Positions 51,113 to 61,416 are shown, numbered from the stretch's first letter. The stretch is DNA of 64,000 nucleotides from VXNE01 sp965203615 (GCA_965203615.1 OZ241900.1:1674001-1738000); one strand, 5' to 3'. Notes: a model not told the origin generated them from the letters alone. Translations and numbers: made by a program.

Positions 51113-52216
51113 TCAATTCGTCCCGATCATGCCATCCGACTCGAAGCTTCGGACCAGGCCACCCAGCCTTTCCAACTCTTCGCGCGGCATGGCTGGACTG
51201 AATGGAATGTAGAGGGCGTCGCTCAGTCGGTCGGCGCCGGGCGTTGACGTCAAGCCATCGGAGACAGCCGACAGGCGGCCAGACATGGCATCGAAACCGT
51301 GATCCTGGAGAGCGGCGGAAAGCGCTTCGGGATTGGCCGTGAGTACCGGGAACATCCAGTAGCCGTGATGGTCGGCTTCCCGTGCCGGAACCTCGACATC
51401 GGGCCCCAATGCCGCCATCAACGTCCGTCCCGGCTCGACGCGGCGGGACACCGGAGCGCCGCCCTGCTCCAGCCTGCGTTCGAGCAATCCGAGCAACGCC
51501 GCGCACGGACGTCGGCGGATATTCGCGATGAAGGCGTCGTCTGGCACGTTGCGGGTCAGGCTGTGGGCCCATTGGCTTGCGTCGGCACCGAGGGCGTCCG
51601 CTGCAGCCATGACGATCCCGAATACCTGCGGGTGCGATGCGGCTCGCAACGCCCCGTACAAAAGGATGCGGCCAAGATATTCGCCGGTTGGCTGGACGGC
51701 GTCCTGGGCGGTGATCCGTCTCATCGCGGCACATGTCCGGCGATCGCGCACCCGCGCCAGCGCGCCACCGAGCGCCGTGGCCGTTTTCAGGGGACCGAAC
51801 GAAAAAAGCGACAGGTCCGCTTGCGCGTGGCCGGTCCAATCCGGTCCCGCATAGGCCTGGGCGCAGTCCTCCACTACCGCGATGCCGCGCCGGTTCGCAA
51901 CCTCAAGTGCGGGATCGAGGTCGATGCGCCCGCCAAAAAGGTGCGCGAGCACCAACGCCTTGGTGCGTGGGCCAATGCACTGCTCAAGCGCGTGGTCGTC
52001 CCATGCCGCTGTCGCCGGATCGAGGTCGAGCGGCACCGGACGCAATCCATGGTGCCGGGCGATACGCGGCATGTCCGGGACGGTAAGGGCGGAAAAGACG
52101 ATCTCGGAACCGGCTTTCCAGCGTTGCGCCCGCAGGTACAGATCAAACGCGGATCGCACGGTCAGGCAGGCCAGGCTGTCAGACTCGGCCGACCACAGTC
52201 GCTCCACCCGCCGCAC
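51113..52216 (-). CDS. DegT/DnrJ/EryC1/StrS-family PLP protein, start uncertain
   Basis: An aminotransferase-fold protein of at least 367 residues. LTVRSAFDLYLRAQ, VFSALTVPDMPRIARHHGL, LVLAHLFGGRIDLDP, AVVEDCAQAYAGPD and SLFSFGPLKTATALGG, with the probable PLP lysine in PLK, match the DegT family. These sugar or small-molecule aminotransferases often act in glycan or secondary-metabolite biosynthesis. The annotated GTG at 52216 is probably internal: homologous-looking sequence (TWPCKEIDLDWADWAFALGA) continues upstream to the end of the permease gene, with no ATG, GTG or TTG, only a CTG near 52321. Either a non-standard start is used or the 5' end is damaged. Confidence 0.8.
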   Translation of the reverse strand: MRRVERLWSAESDSLACLTVRSAFDLYLRAQRWKAGSEIVFSALTVPDMPRIARHHGLRPVPLDLDPATAAWDDHALEQCIGPRTKALVLAHLFGGRIDLDPALEVANRRGIAVVEDCAQAYAGPDWTGHAQADLSLFSFGPLKTATALGGALARVRDRRTCAAMRRITAQDAVQPTGEYLGRILLYGALRAASHPQVFGIVMAAADALGADASQWAHSLTRNVPDDAFIANIRRRPCAALLGLLERRLEQGGAPVSRRVEPGRTLMAALGPDVEVPAREADHHGYWMFPVLTANPEALSAALQDHGFDAMSGRLSAVSDGLTSTPGADRLSDALYIPFSPAMPREELERLGGLVRSFESDGMIGTN

Positions 52217-52317
52217 GACTTCCTGAACCGGCGGCGGAGACAGGCACGCGCCAAGCGCGAAGGCCCAGTCCGCCCAGTCCAGGTCGATTTCCTTGCAGGG
52301 CCAGGTCGCGGCGATGT

Positions 52318-53787
52318 TCAGCGTTCCGACGTTCGAAGGTGCTTCGGCACCATCGCCCGTTCGATTCCCTCGAATACCAGTTCTGTCACCACGGCGAGAA
52401 GCGCCGCCGGGACCGCGCCCTGCATGATCAGGCCCGTATCGTTCAGGCTCAAGCCGGTGACGATGGGATCGCCGAGCCCCCCGGCGCCGATGAACGCCGC
52501 GAGCGTCGCGGTGCCGATGCAGATCACCGCCGCGGTGCGAATGCCGGCCAGCATGCTCGGCATCGACAACGGGACGAACACGTGGCGCAATTCCTGGCCT
52601 CGGGTGAGCCCCATTGCCGTGGACACCCGCCGCAGGACCGGATCGACGGTCACGAGCGCGGTGACGGTGTTGCGCACGATGGGCAGGAGGGAATACAGGA
52701 ACAGCGCCGCGATGGCGGGTACGACGCCGATGCCGAACAGCGGGATCATCAGCGCCAGGAGGGCGATCGATGGAATGGTCTGCATCAGGCCTGTCATGTA
52801 GACCACCGTTCGGGACAGCCAGACGATGCGAAAGACAAGGAGCCCGAGAGCGATGCCGACGCAGGTTGCGGCTACCAGCGCGATGGCGGTGAGGACGATG
52901 TGCCGGACCGTGTTTCGGCGCAGTTGCGCCCAGAAGCCGGATCGCGCGGCGGTGCTCTCGATGCCGATGTCATCCAGGTACCCGGCGGCGGCTTCGGCGA
53001 AGTCTGCTCCGCCGAACATCACGGAAGCGTTGATCGCCTGCATGCCCGCGTCGTCCAGCGTGTTTGCGACGCGGCCGAGGCGCGCCTTTGCGGACTCCGG
53101 CAAGTCGGCCCGCACCAGCGGGGCGGCGAGGTACGTGGGGAAGAAGCCCCTGTCGTCTGTCAGGACCGCCAGGTCGTAGCGGACCAGTTCGCCGTCCGTG
53201 GAGTAGGCGTCGGTCACGTGGATCGAGCCCTCCGCCAGCGCCTGGTAGGCCAGTCCATGCTCGATGCCGTTCGGTACGCGCTCGAACCCGTAGACTCGGG
53301 AGAGACCCGGCCAGCCGTCCTCGCGTTCGAGGAACTCGTGGCTGACCGAAACCTTGAGATCGTCGCGCGCCGCAAGGTCGGATATCGTGTTCAGCCCGAG
53401 GTCCTCGGCAAGCGCGCGGGGCAGCGCCAGGGCGTAGGTGTTGTTGAAGCCGAACGGCGGCAGCAATTGCAGTCCAAGGGGGGCGATGGCTGCGTTGAGA
53501 TCGTCGAAGCCGAGCTTTGTTTCGGACTTCAGGATCGCCTGGGACAAGGTGCCCGTGTACTCGACGTAGACGTCGATCTCCCCGGCCACGAGCGCCTCGT
53601 AGCAGATCAGGGTGCCGCCGAGGCCCATGCGGCGCTCCACCTCGAATCCTCCCGACTCGAGCAGTTGGGCGGCAACCTCCCCGAGGATGTAGGACTCGTT
53701 GAAGTTCTTGCTCGCGACGACGATGGGTTCCGCCGCGCTCATCGCTCCGGACAGCGCAAGCAGGACGATGGAGACGCGACGAATCAC
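52318..53787 (-). CDS. Osmoprotectant-type ABC importer: binding protein fused to permease
   Basis: A 489-residue fusion. After a signal sequence (VVIRRVSIVLLALSGAMSAA), residues about 20-290 are an OpuC/ProX-like betaine/choline-type binding domain (VVASKNFNESYILGEVAAQL, IDVYVEYTGTLS, VTDAYSTDGELVRYDLAVL). Residues about 300-485 are a permease domain with five or six helices and the conserved coupling-loop pattern (ALVTVDPVLRRVSTAMGLTR). The binding domain comes first, the reverse of the permease-first fusions known from Gram-positives and Helicobacter. The GTG at 53787 overlaps the ATPase stop (GTGA). Likely substrates are betaine-like quaternary amines, by family only. Confidence 0.9.
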   Translation of the reverse strand: MIRRVSIVLLALSGAMSAAEPIVVASKNFNESYILGEVAAQLLESGGFEVERRMGLGGTLICYEALVAGEIDVYVEYTGTLSQAILKSETKLGFDDLNAAIAPLGLQLLPPFGFNNTYALALPRALAEDLGLNTISDLAARDDLKVSVSHEFLEREDGWPGLSRVYGFERVPNGIEHGLAYQALAEGSIHVTDAYSTDGELVRYDLAVLTDDRGFFPTYLAAPLVRADLPESAKARLGRVANTLDDAGMQAINASVMFGGADFAEAAAGYLDDIGIESTAARSGFWAQLRRNTVRHIVLTAIALVAATCVGIALGLLVFRIVWLSRTVVYMTGLMQTIPSIALLALMIPLFGIGVVPAIAALFLYSLLPIVRNTVTALVTVDPVLRRVSTAMGLTRGQELRHVFVPLSMPSMLAGIRTAAVICIGTATLAAFIGAGGLGDPIVTGLSLNDTGLIMQGAVPAALLAVVTELVFEGIERAMVPKHLRTSER

Positions 53788-54515
53788 AACTGCGTTGCCA
53801 TGAGGCGAGCGACGTAGCCCGGACGGGGCGCTGCCAGTATCGCAGAGGTTTCCCCGGCCTGCAGGACTTCGCCGGATCCCACGATCACCAGGTGCTGCGC
53901 CAGCTTGACCGCCTCGCGCATGTCGTGGGTGACCAGGAGCGCGCTCACGCCTTCGTGGCGCTGGGCATGAATGAACTGCTCGTACAGTTCCATGCGCGTG
54001 ATGGGGTCCACGGCCGAGAACGGTTCGTCGAGCAGCAGCAGGCCCGGTTTCAGCATGAGCGCCCGGCACAACCCGACGCGCTGCTGCTGGCCGCCGGAAA
54101 GCTGGTTCGGGTACCGCCCGGCGAGCGAGGCGTCGAGACCCATCTCGTCCAGCAGTTCCGCGAATCGGGCCTCGATGGGGTCGCGCGCCCAGCCTTCGAG
54201 TCTCGCGAGCAGGTCGACGTTCTGTCGCACGGTCATGTGCGGGAACAGGCCCGCGCCCTGCACGGCGTAGCCGACGCGTCGCCGGAACGCCTCGACACCC
54301 TGTTCGGGCACGTCGCCGCCCAGCACTTGAACGCTGCCTTCGTTCGGTCGCAGGACGCCGTTCACGAGTTGCAGCAGGGTCGTCTTGCCGCTGCCGCTCT
54401 CGCCGACGATGGCGGTGGTTTCGCCGGACGGACACGAGAAGGTGATGTCGCGAAACACCCAGTTGCCGGCAAAGTGCTTGCCCACCCCCGAGAAGCTGAC
54501 GCAGGATTCGGTCAT
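53784..54515 (-). CDS. ABC transporter ATPase of the osmoprotectant-type importer
   Basis: A 243-residue ATP-binding subunit. Walker A GESGSGKTT (residues 38-46), Q-loop region GYAVQGAGLFPHMTVRQNV, signature LSGGQQQR, Walker B LLLLDEPFSAVD and switch His (LVTHDMREAVK) are all intact. The start at 54515 gives MTESCVSFSGVGKHF. Its ATG overlaps the sbcB stop by four bases and its stop overlaps the next gene's GTG, so all three are co-translated. Confidence 0.94.
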   Translation of the reverse strand: MTESCVSFSGVGKHFAGNWVFRDITFSCPSGETTAIVGESGSGKTTLLQLVNGVLRPNEGSVQVLGGDVPEQGVEAFRRRVGYAVQGAGLFPHMTVRQNVDLLARLEGWARDPIEARFAELLDEMGLDASLAGRYPNQLSGGQQQRVGLCRALMLKPGLLLLDEPFSAVDPITRMELYEQFIHAQRHEGVSALLVTHDMREAVKLAQHLVIVGSGEVLQAGETSAILAAPRPGYVARLMATQL

Positions 54516-55939
54516 TCTCGGGTGCGGCGCTCGAGTTCCAGGCCGTAGGCCTTCAGGGCATCCAGGACCTCGTCGTCGCCCTCGCTGTCGGCCAGCCGTT
54601 CCTCCACGTCCCGCCGATACTCGGCAACGGTCAGTCGCCTCGGGTGTTCCGTGGTCAGGCGGTCGACGATGTGCCGCGTCCAGGATGCGCGCTGGGAGGC
54701 GCCGAGAGAATCGGGGCGCAATCTTGCTCGCAACCGGTCGGCCAGCTCCTGCAAGCGGGGGTCCGTGAAGGAAACGTCCGGCCAGGGCCCGCCCGCGCGC
54801 AGTTCTCGCCGGAGGTCTTCGCACCGGTCTCGATCCGCATCCGACGTGAAGCCTTCGTAGAGGCGTTCCTCCACATCTCGGCGTTCATCGGAGTATTCGC
54901 TGTCGCGTCTGGCATAGACGTTCGCGATCTTCCTGTCGAGGTCCGGCGCCGCGGCCAGGGCAGCCTGGCGCTCGAACAGGAGGTCGCGGTCCAGGCCCAG
55001 GCGCCTGGCATCCGGTGGACGCAGTACGTTCAGGGGCGCCAGGAAAGGGCATCGGTTGAGTCTCACCTGGTGCAACGGCGGGCGTTCTTCCGGATCCTTC
55101 GCGAACAATGCCTCCGCGAGATCTTCCGCGGAGTTTTCGATGAGTGCGGAAACATCTCGTCCGAGATCCGCCACGATGACGCTGGCGTCGATTTCCGGGT
55201 GCTGCGCGATCGACAACACCGGAGCGGTTCCGTAACGCGCACTGCCGAACGACCTCGCCGCATGGAGGCAGATACGCTGTCCGAACGGCAGGAGCATGCG
55301 CCGCGCGGCGTCCCTTGAGCGGAGGCCGAGGGCGTACTCGTACAGCTTCGGCTGGTGCTTCCTGACCAGGCGGGCGACCCCGATGGTGGCCTGCACGTCG
55401 GACAGGGCGTCATGCGGAATCTCGTGGGTCAGGCCGTTTACCTTGGCGATTGCCTGGAGGCGAAACGTGGGCTTGCCGTCGTCGACGGGCCACTCCATGC
55501 CCTGCGGCCGCAACGCGGCCGTGGCGCGAACCAGGTCGATGATGTCCCAGCGGGAGTTGCCGTCGCGCCACTCCCTCGCGTAGGGGTCGAACAGGTTCCT
55601 GTAGAGCGTGTACCGAATGAACTCGTCGTCGAAAAGCAGGTTGTTGTAGCCCACCACGCACGTGCGCCCGGTATTGAAGATGCGATGAATCTCGGTCATC
55701 GCCTCCCACTCGGAGCGGCCTGCCGCCGACGTCTGCGGGGTGATCCCCGTCACCAGGACAGACTCGGGCCATGGCACGACCTCCGGCGCCAACCGGATGT
55801 AGGTGGTGAACGGCGGCTCGACGGGCTCGAGATCGGCGTCGGTCCGCAGACTCGCGAACTGCACGATCCGGTCATTCGCGGGCGAGGTGCCCGATGTCTC
55901 GATGTCGTACCAGAGGAAGGTTTCGGCGGGGGCTTCCAT
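54512..55939 (-). CDS. sbcB: Exodeoxyribonuclease I
   Basis: A 475-residue homologue of E. coli ExoI, the 3'-5' single-strand DNA exonuclease used in recombination and mismatch repair. The DEDD catalytic acids begin with D12 and E14 (FLWYDIETSGT). CVVGYNNLLFDDEFIRYTLY, NSRWDIIDLVRATAALRPQG and HDALSDVQATIGVARLV match ExoI blocks. SH3-like and C-terminal helical regions follow (LHQVRLNRCPFLAPLNVLRP). The ATG at 55939 matches the family start. It is coupled by ATGA overlap to an ABC transporter gene, an unusual partner. Confidence 0.95.
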   Translation of the reverse strand: MEAPAETFLWYDIETSGTSPANDRIVQFASLRTDADLEPVEPPFTTYIRLAPEVVPWPESVLVTGITPQTSAAGRSEWEAMTEIHRIFNTGRTCVVGYNNLLFDDEFIRYTLYRNLFDPYAREWRDGNSRWDIIDLVRATAALRPQGMEWPVDDGKPTFRLQAIAKVNGLTHEIPHDALSDVQATIGVARLVRKHQPKLYEYALGLRSRDAARRMLLPFGQRICLHAARSFGSARYGTAPVLSIAQHPEIDASVIVADLGRDVSALIENSAEDLAEALFAKDPEERPPLHQVRLNRCPFLAPLNVLRPPDARRLGLDRDLLFERQAALAAAPDLDRKIANVYARRDSEYSDERRDVEERLYEGFTSDADRDRCEDLRRELRAGGPWPDVSFTDPRLQELADRLRARLRPDSLGASQRASWTRHIVDRLTTEHPRRLTVAEYRRDVEERLADSEGDDEVLDALKAYGLELERRTRE

Positions 55940-56120
55940 GCGCAAGCCATGGTACGCGCTTTCGGAAGCCCGGGCAGCACCGGTGACCATTCCAAGGCGC
56001 GGTGGGTGTCCTTAACGACGGGTGTGCGTCCGAACGTCGTGTGCCCGAGACATGGATTGTGTGTGTCCGAAACGTGGGTATCCCCGGGTTCGTGGCGTGC
56101 CACTTGCCTGTGTGTTAAAG

Positions 56121-57005
56121 ATGCCGGGCATGGACACGTTGCGCGGCGGCATCTCGATGGCCTGGATCGCGGTCCACACCACGCTCTGGTGTGTGCCGCT
56201 GTATCTCATGGGCTGTGTGCGCCTGCTGATACCCGCGGGCCGGGTTCGGAATGCGATCGGCGGCTTGATGGATCGCATCATCGACGGCTGGGTGGCGAGC
56301 AACCGCCTGCTCGTGTGGGCGCTGCGGCTGTCGGTCATCGACGCGCGCTTCGGCAACGCCAACAAGCTCGTTCGGAACGGCTGGTACCTGGTCGTGAGCA
56401 ATCACCAGTCGTGGGTCGACATCATCGTTCTGCAGAACACCTTCCTGGGCCGCATTCCGCCGCTCAAGTTCTTCACCAAGCGGGAATTGATCTGGGTGCC
56501 GCTGGTGGGGGTCGCGATGTGGTTCCTGGGATTCCCCTACGTCCGGCGCTACGGCCGGGAACGGCTCGAGCAGAACCCGGAACTTGCCGAGCACGACAGG
56601 AATGCGACGCAGAAGGCCAGCCAGGGGTTCGCCGAGCGTCCGACTTCAGTGCTGAGCTTCCTCGAGGGCACACGTTTCACGGAGGCGAAACATGCCGCCC
56701 AGGCGTCTCCGTACCGCCACCTGTTGAGGCCGAAACCGGGTGGCCTAAGCTACGTCGCAACAGCACTTGGCGAGCGCGCGACGGCGCTCGTGGACGTGAC
56801 CATCCACTACCAGGGCGGCGTGCCCGGATTCTGGGATTTCCTCTGCGGCCGCTGCCGCCGCATCGACGTGACAGTCGATACCCTTGCTGTGCCCGAACCG
56901 TTGACCTACACGGGGAGCGACAGGCGCGACGTTCTCAATCGATGGGTGGACGAACTGTGGCGGGCGAAGGACCGCCGCGTGGCTGAGACTCGCGCCGTCG
57001 AATAG
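56121..57005 (+). CDS. PlsC-family acyltransferase (YihG-like)
   Basis: A 294-residue inner-membrane acyltransferase. An N-terminal hydrophobic segment precedes the NHxxxxD catalytic motif (N94, H95, D100 in VVSNHQSWVD). KFFTKRELIWVPLVG and the FLEGTRFT motif (E182-R185) are typical of the YihG/LPLAT group that acylates lysophospholipids. It stands alone on the plus strand between divergent sbcB and a convergent coiled-coil gene. The start could also be the ATG nine bases later. Confidence 0.88.
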   Translation: MPGMDTLRGGISMAWIAVHTTLWCVPLYLMGCVRLLIPAGRVRNAIGGLMDRIIDGWVASNRLLVWALRLSVIDARFGNANKLVRNGWYLVVSNHQSWVDIIVLQNTFLGRIPPLKFFTKRELIWVPLVGVAMWFLGFPYVRRYGRERLEQNPELAEHDRNATQKASQGFAERPTSVLSFLEGTRFTEAKHAAQASPYRHLLRPKPGGLSYVATALGERATALVDVTIHYQGGVPGFWDFLCGRCRRIDVTVDTLAVPEPLTYTGSDRRDVLNRWVDELWRAKDRRVAETRAVE

Positions 57006-57013
57006 ACCCGGGA

Positions 57014-57787
57014 TTACTCGAGAACCGGTCCGGCTGTACTCTCTTCGAGTCGACGCTCCAGTTCATCCATGCGCGATCGCATCCGGCTGTATTGGGCACC
57101 CGATTGCTGCCGGGAGCCATCGATCGCATCGATCGCATCTTCGAGGCTCTTGATTCGGGGCTCCAACGATGCCTTCAGAGTTGCGACCACCTGGCGCGAC
57201 GTGTTGACCGAATCCACCAGGTCCCGCTGTTGACGAACGAGGGTTCGGACCTGCTGCTGCACATCGGCCAGCCGGTCGATGATCTCGCCCTGCTGTTGCA
57301 GCTTGGTATCGTTGCGCGACACGGCGCTCCTGAGGTCCGCCAGGCTCGATTCCACGCTGTTCAGGGCGGACTGATGCCTGGTAACCGCCGCCTGGTTGTC
57401 CTGGATCCACTTCTTGTTGCGCTTGTTCGCGATGTCCCAGACCTTGCGGATCTCGGACTCCCAGAAGTTCAACTGTTCGTCGGTATCTTCCCCCGCCTCG
57501 GTCATCGTTTCATCCGTCGCGCGCAGGCGCGCCTCGAGGTGTGCCACGCGCTGTTCGGTTTCGGCTCGCTGGCGCTCGCTTGCCATCAGGTCCTGCTGCT
57601 GGTTGAAAACGAACCAGCCGCCGATGCCGAAGCCCGCAATCATCAATGTGAGAAGGATGCCCATGCCGATGCCTCGCCCCGCACCGCCGCCGCCACCGCT
57701 GGGCGGACGACCACGGGGGCGCCGCGGCAGATCGTCCGGCGTCGCTGATATCGGGGGATCGGACTGGGGTTGCACCGGCTCGCTCAA
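57014..57787 (-). CDS. Single-pass membrane protein with long coiled coil
   Basis: A 257-residue protein: a Pro/Gly/Arg-rich cytoplasmic N-terminus (DLPRRPRGRPPSGGGGGAGR), one membrane helix (IGMGILLTLMIAGFGIGGWF, about 40-60), then about 170 residues rich in heptads (QQDLMASERQRAETEQRVAH ... DRLADVQQQVRTLVRQQRDL). It is probably anchored with its coiled coil in the periplasm. No family was recognised. Its 3' end converges on the acyltransferase, nine bases apart. Confidence 0.8.
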   Translation of the reverse strand: MSEPVQPQSDPPISATPDDLPRRPRGRPPSGGGGGAGRGIGMGILLTLMIAGFGIGGWFVFNQQQDLMASERQRAETEQRVAHLEARLRATDETMTEAGEDTDEQLNFWESEIRKVWDIANKRNKKWIQDNQAAVTRHQSALNSVESSLADLRSAVSRNDTKLQQQGEIIDRLADVQQQVRTLVRQQRDLVDSVNTSRQVVATLKASLEPRIKSLEDAIDAIDGSRQQSGAQYSRMRSRMDELERRLEESTAGPVLE

Positions 57788-57855
57788 GGTACGGAACTCC
57801 CGCGCTGCGAAGACAACGGAAGTTTAGGCAGAACGACGCCGCTGGGGAAGCGGGA

Positions 57856-57884
57856 TCGGCGCTCGCCGGTACGGCGAGCGCCGA
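57856..57884. terminator. Strong hairpin after PuuD-like gene
   Basis: Perfect 12-base arms (TCGGCGCTCGCC at 57856-57867 and GGCGAGCGCCGA at 57873-57884) enclose a five-base loop, 12 bases past the stop of the minus-strand membrane gene. No U-tract follows, so it may stabilise the 3' end or act with Rho. Confidence 0.6.
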
Positions 57885-57896
57885 AGGGTCATGCGG

Positions 57897-58544
57897 TTAG
57901 AGCCATTCCACGATGCCCCAGAACACCGCGGTCAGCACCAGGCTGCTGACGATCACGCCCCGCACCGTGGTCATCGGACCCTGCTTGCCGAAGATGGCGT
58001 TGAGTTCGAGGGCCGCAATGATGACGAGGCCCACGACAAGCGCGGTCATGTTGTCGCTGAACCCGCCGTGCGCATAGTGCGCGCTCGAACCCATGAAGAA
58101 CAACATGGGTAGCGAAAGGAGCGTATTGGTCCGGGAAGCCAGCGCAGCTTTGGGTGCCGCCGCAGCCGCCTCGGGAAGTGCTTCCCCGCCGCCCTTGATC
58201 TGCTCGTTGGAAGCGATGACGATCTTCTGGTTCGGCCAGATGATGAGCCAGACGTTAAGGAACATCAGGGTCGCCATCACCGCGCCGAGAAAGATGTCCA
58301 CGGTGGCGCCCATGCCGATGAAGTAGAGGAGTATGAGACCGGTCAGGAAGGTGAGTGCCGCAGCCCAACGGAACCACCACAGGGCGCGTGGCGCGAGCTT
58401 CGTGAAGGCGTCCACCCGGGCGTTGTCTTCGGCCTCCTTGAAGTACTCCGTCTGCACGAAATTGAAGTAGTAGAGCAGGCCTATCCAGGCAACGCCCGCC
58501 ACCATGTGACCCCACCGCGCCAGGTAATTGATGACTTCTTCCAT
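57897..58544 (-). CDS. PuuD-like urate hydroxylase N-terminal domain membrane protein
   Basis: A 215-residue polytopic protein with about five membrane helices (HMVAGVAWIGLLYYFNFVQT, WAAALTFLTGLILLYFIGMG, FLGAVMATLMFLNVWLIIWP, TALVVGLVIIAALELNAIFG, GVIVSSLVLTAVFWGIVEWL). The WGHMVAGVAWIGLLYY and WPNQKIVIA patterns match the membrane domain annotated as urate hydroxylase PuuD. The cytochrome-c domain of full PuuD is absent, and no purine genes are nearby, so urate oxidation should not be assumed. Confidence 0.72.
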   Translation of the reverse strand: MEEVINYLARWGHMVAGVAWIGLLYYFNFVQTEYFKEAEDNARVDAFTKLAPRALWWFRWAAALTFLTGLILLYFIGMGATVDIFLGAVMATLMFLNVWLIIWPNQKIVIASNEQIKGGGEALPEAAAAAPKAALASRTNTLLSLPMLFFMGSSAHYAHGGFSDNMTALVVGLVIIAALELNAIFGKQGPMTTVRGVIVSSLVLTAVFWGIVEWL

Positions 58545-58673
58545 CGTCCGACCCCGTTGATTGTTGTTCGTCCGATAATACTAGCGCCTCGCCGCACGGC
58601 GCAATGCGGGACTCACGGCCAGAGAAGCCCAGGGGCCTGCGTGGCCCCAGGTTGGGAAACATCTGTGGGTTCT

Positions 58674-59240
58674 CTATCCCTCGGAAACCGGTCCCGGCGA
58701 CGGAGCGACGGGCAGGTTGGTTTCCACCTGCGGCGTCTCCGACGCTTCCATTGTGACCGGGCCGTACCGGGGCGCCACGGCGTTGTATCCCCCGAGGCCC
58801 GCAAGCAGCGTAAACCCCAGGGCCATCACGCCGACCAGAACGTTGAACTTGCCGGAGAGTTCCCGATGCACGGAACGGATCTCCGCGCCCATGGCATCGA
58901 ACTTGGCGTCGAACTTGTCCTCCATCGCGTCGAACCTGGCGTCCACAGCCTCGAATCTGGCGTCCACAGCCTCGAACCTGGCGTCCACAGCCTCGAACCT
59001 GGCGTCGAACCTGCTCTCCATCGCGTCGAACCTGCTCTCCATCGAATCGAACCTGCTCTCCATCGAATCGAACCTGGCGTCGATCGGTCGGAGCGCCTCC
59101 TGGAGGTCGCGCCTGGTGAGCATCCGCTCCGCCAGTTCGTCGCCGAGTGCACGCGCCATGCCCTCCGCCTGCGGCCCTTCGAAACCCGCTTCCTTCAGGC
59201 GGTCGGCGAATCTCAGCGTGTCGATCACCGTCGTACTCAT
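58674..59240 (-). CDS. DUF1640-like heptad-repeat coiled-coil protein with membrane anchor
   Basis: A 188-residue protein. The N-terminal region (TLRFADRLKEAGFEGPQAEG, LGDELAERMLTRRDLQEAL) is typical of DUF1640/CCDC90-like proteins. Exact and near-exact heptads follow (ARFDSMESRFDSMESRFDAM, then ARFEAVD three times), then one membrane helix (FNVLVGVMALGFTLLAGLGG) and a Pro/Glu-rich tail. The ATG at 59240 is the natural start; the longer open frame to 59513 only reads back through REP-like repeats. The function is unknown; it may form an oligomeric membrane-bound rod. Confidence 0.75.
   Translation of the reverse strand: MSTTVIDTLRFADRLKEAGFEGPQAEGMARALGDELAERMLTRRDLQEALRPIDARFDSMESRFDSMESRFDAMESRFDARFEAVDARFEAVDARFEAVDARFDAMEDKFDAKFDAMGAEIRSVHRELSGKFNVLVGVMALGFTLLAGLGGYNAVAPRYGPVTMEASETPQVETNLPVAPSPGPVSEG
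58913..59085 (-). repeat. 21-bp tandem repeats encoding coiled-coil heptads
   Basis: About eight units of 21 bases in two subtypes (CCACAGCCTCGAACCTGGCGT type and CTGCTCTCCATCGAATCGAA type as read on the plus strand) encode successive seven-residue heptads. The near-identity of units at DNA level indicates recent expansion by slippage. Confidence 0.88.
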
Positions 59241-59293
59241 TGTCCCGTTGCGCTCCTCGTAGTCTAGCAGCCCCCACAGCCGTCGAACTTGCT

Positions 59294-59379
59294 CTTGCGA
59301 GGGGTTCCCCCTCGCGCTCCCCGGCTGAGGGCTCTTTTCTTGCGAGGGGTGCCCCCTCGCGCTCCCCGGCTGAGGGCTC
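59294..59379. repeat. 45-bp tandem duplication containing an 8-bp-stem hairpin
   Basis: Two units (59294-59338 and 59339-59379, the second slightly shorter) each begin CTTGCGAGGGG and contain the hairpin GCGAGGGG/CCCCTCGC with a three-base loop, then CTCCCCGGCTGAGGGCTC. The block lies just upstream of the heptad-repeat gene and next to REP-like repeats. Confidence 0.88.
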
Positions 59380-59380
59380 C

Positions 59381-59408
59381 GGCCCGGCCCCGCTCGTCGC
59401 CCATGGAA
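59381..59408 (+). repeat. REP-like repeat, partial copy
   Basis: This 28-base piece (GGCCCGGCCCCGCTCGTCGC then CCATGGAA) matches the right half of the REP-like unit and lacks the palindrome. It is followed about 50 bases later by a full copy. Confidence 0.75.
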
Positions 59409-59457
59409 CAACCGCCCCGGTCGCTGACGCTTCCGGCGGATTTGTTTCCATGGAAGT

Positions 59458-59517
59458 GCCCCACAGCCGGCGCCTTCGGCTTCGCCTGTGGCCCGGCCCA
59501 GCTCGCCGCCCATGGAA
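59458..59517 (+). repeat. REP-like hairpin repeat, copy 3
   Basis: A full 60-base copy of the unit at 12479-12538, with about three differences confined to the right half. The palindrome is at 59461-59491. Its surroundings differ completely from copies 1 and 2, which argues for independent dispersal. Confidence 0.82.
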
Positions 59518-59675
59518 GTTGAATCATGCCTTTTCGGGCTGTCGCCCGCTGTGCGAGATCGACCTACGGCAGAGCGTGAAAAAGCTGATAATCGCGTGCG
59601 ACCGCAAAACGTGATTCACGTTCTTGACCTCCAGGCAAGCATCTGGCCGGCCTGCTCGCGAATAGAGGCAGGCAG

Positions 59676-59703
59676 AAAAAACCCCGCCGGAGCGGGGTTT
59701 TTT
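59676..59703 (-). terminator. Bidirectional Rho-independent terminator of groESL
   Basis: Six A residues, stem CCCCG/CGGGG with a six-base loop, and six T residues form a symmetric terminator 16 bases past the groEL stop. It works on either strand by sequence. Confidence 0.95.
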
Positions 59704-59718
59704 CGGTTGGAGGGGAGG

Positions 59719-61359
<1,641 letters not shown>

Positions 61360-61416
61360 CGTTTTCTCCTAAGTTCCTCTGTTCTCTTCAATCCGTCTCA
61401 GTCCGTCGTGCTGCGG

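Noticed and set aside
56022..56110. Short GTGTGCGTCCGAACGT-like repeats before the acyltransferase as a CRISPR-like or regulatory array
   Set aside because: Only two imperfect copies with irregular spacing; not enough for any repeat class.
58674..59513. Longer 279-residue form of the heptad-repeat protein starting at 59513
   Set aside because: The extra N-terminus is only translated REP-like and tandem-repeat DNA; the start at 59240 matches the family pattern.
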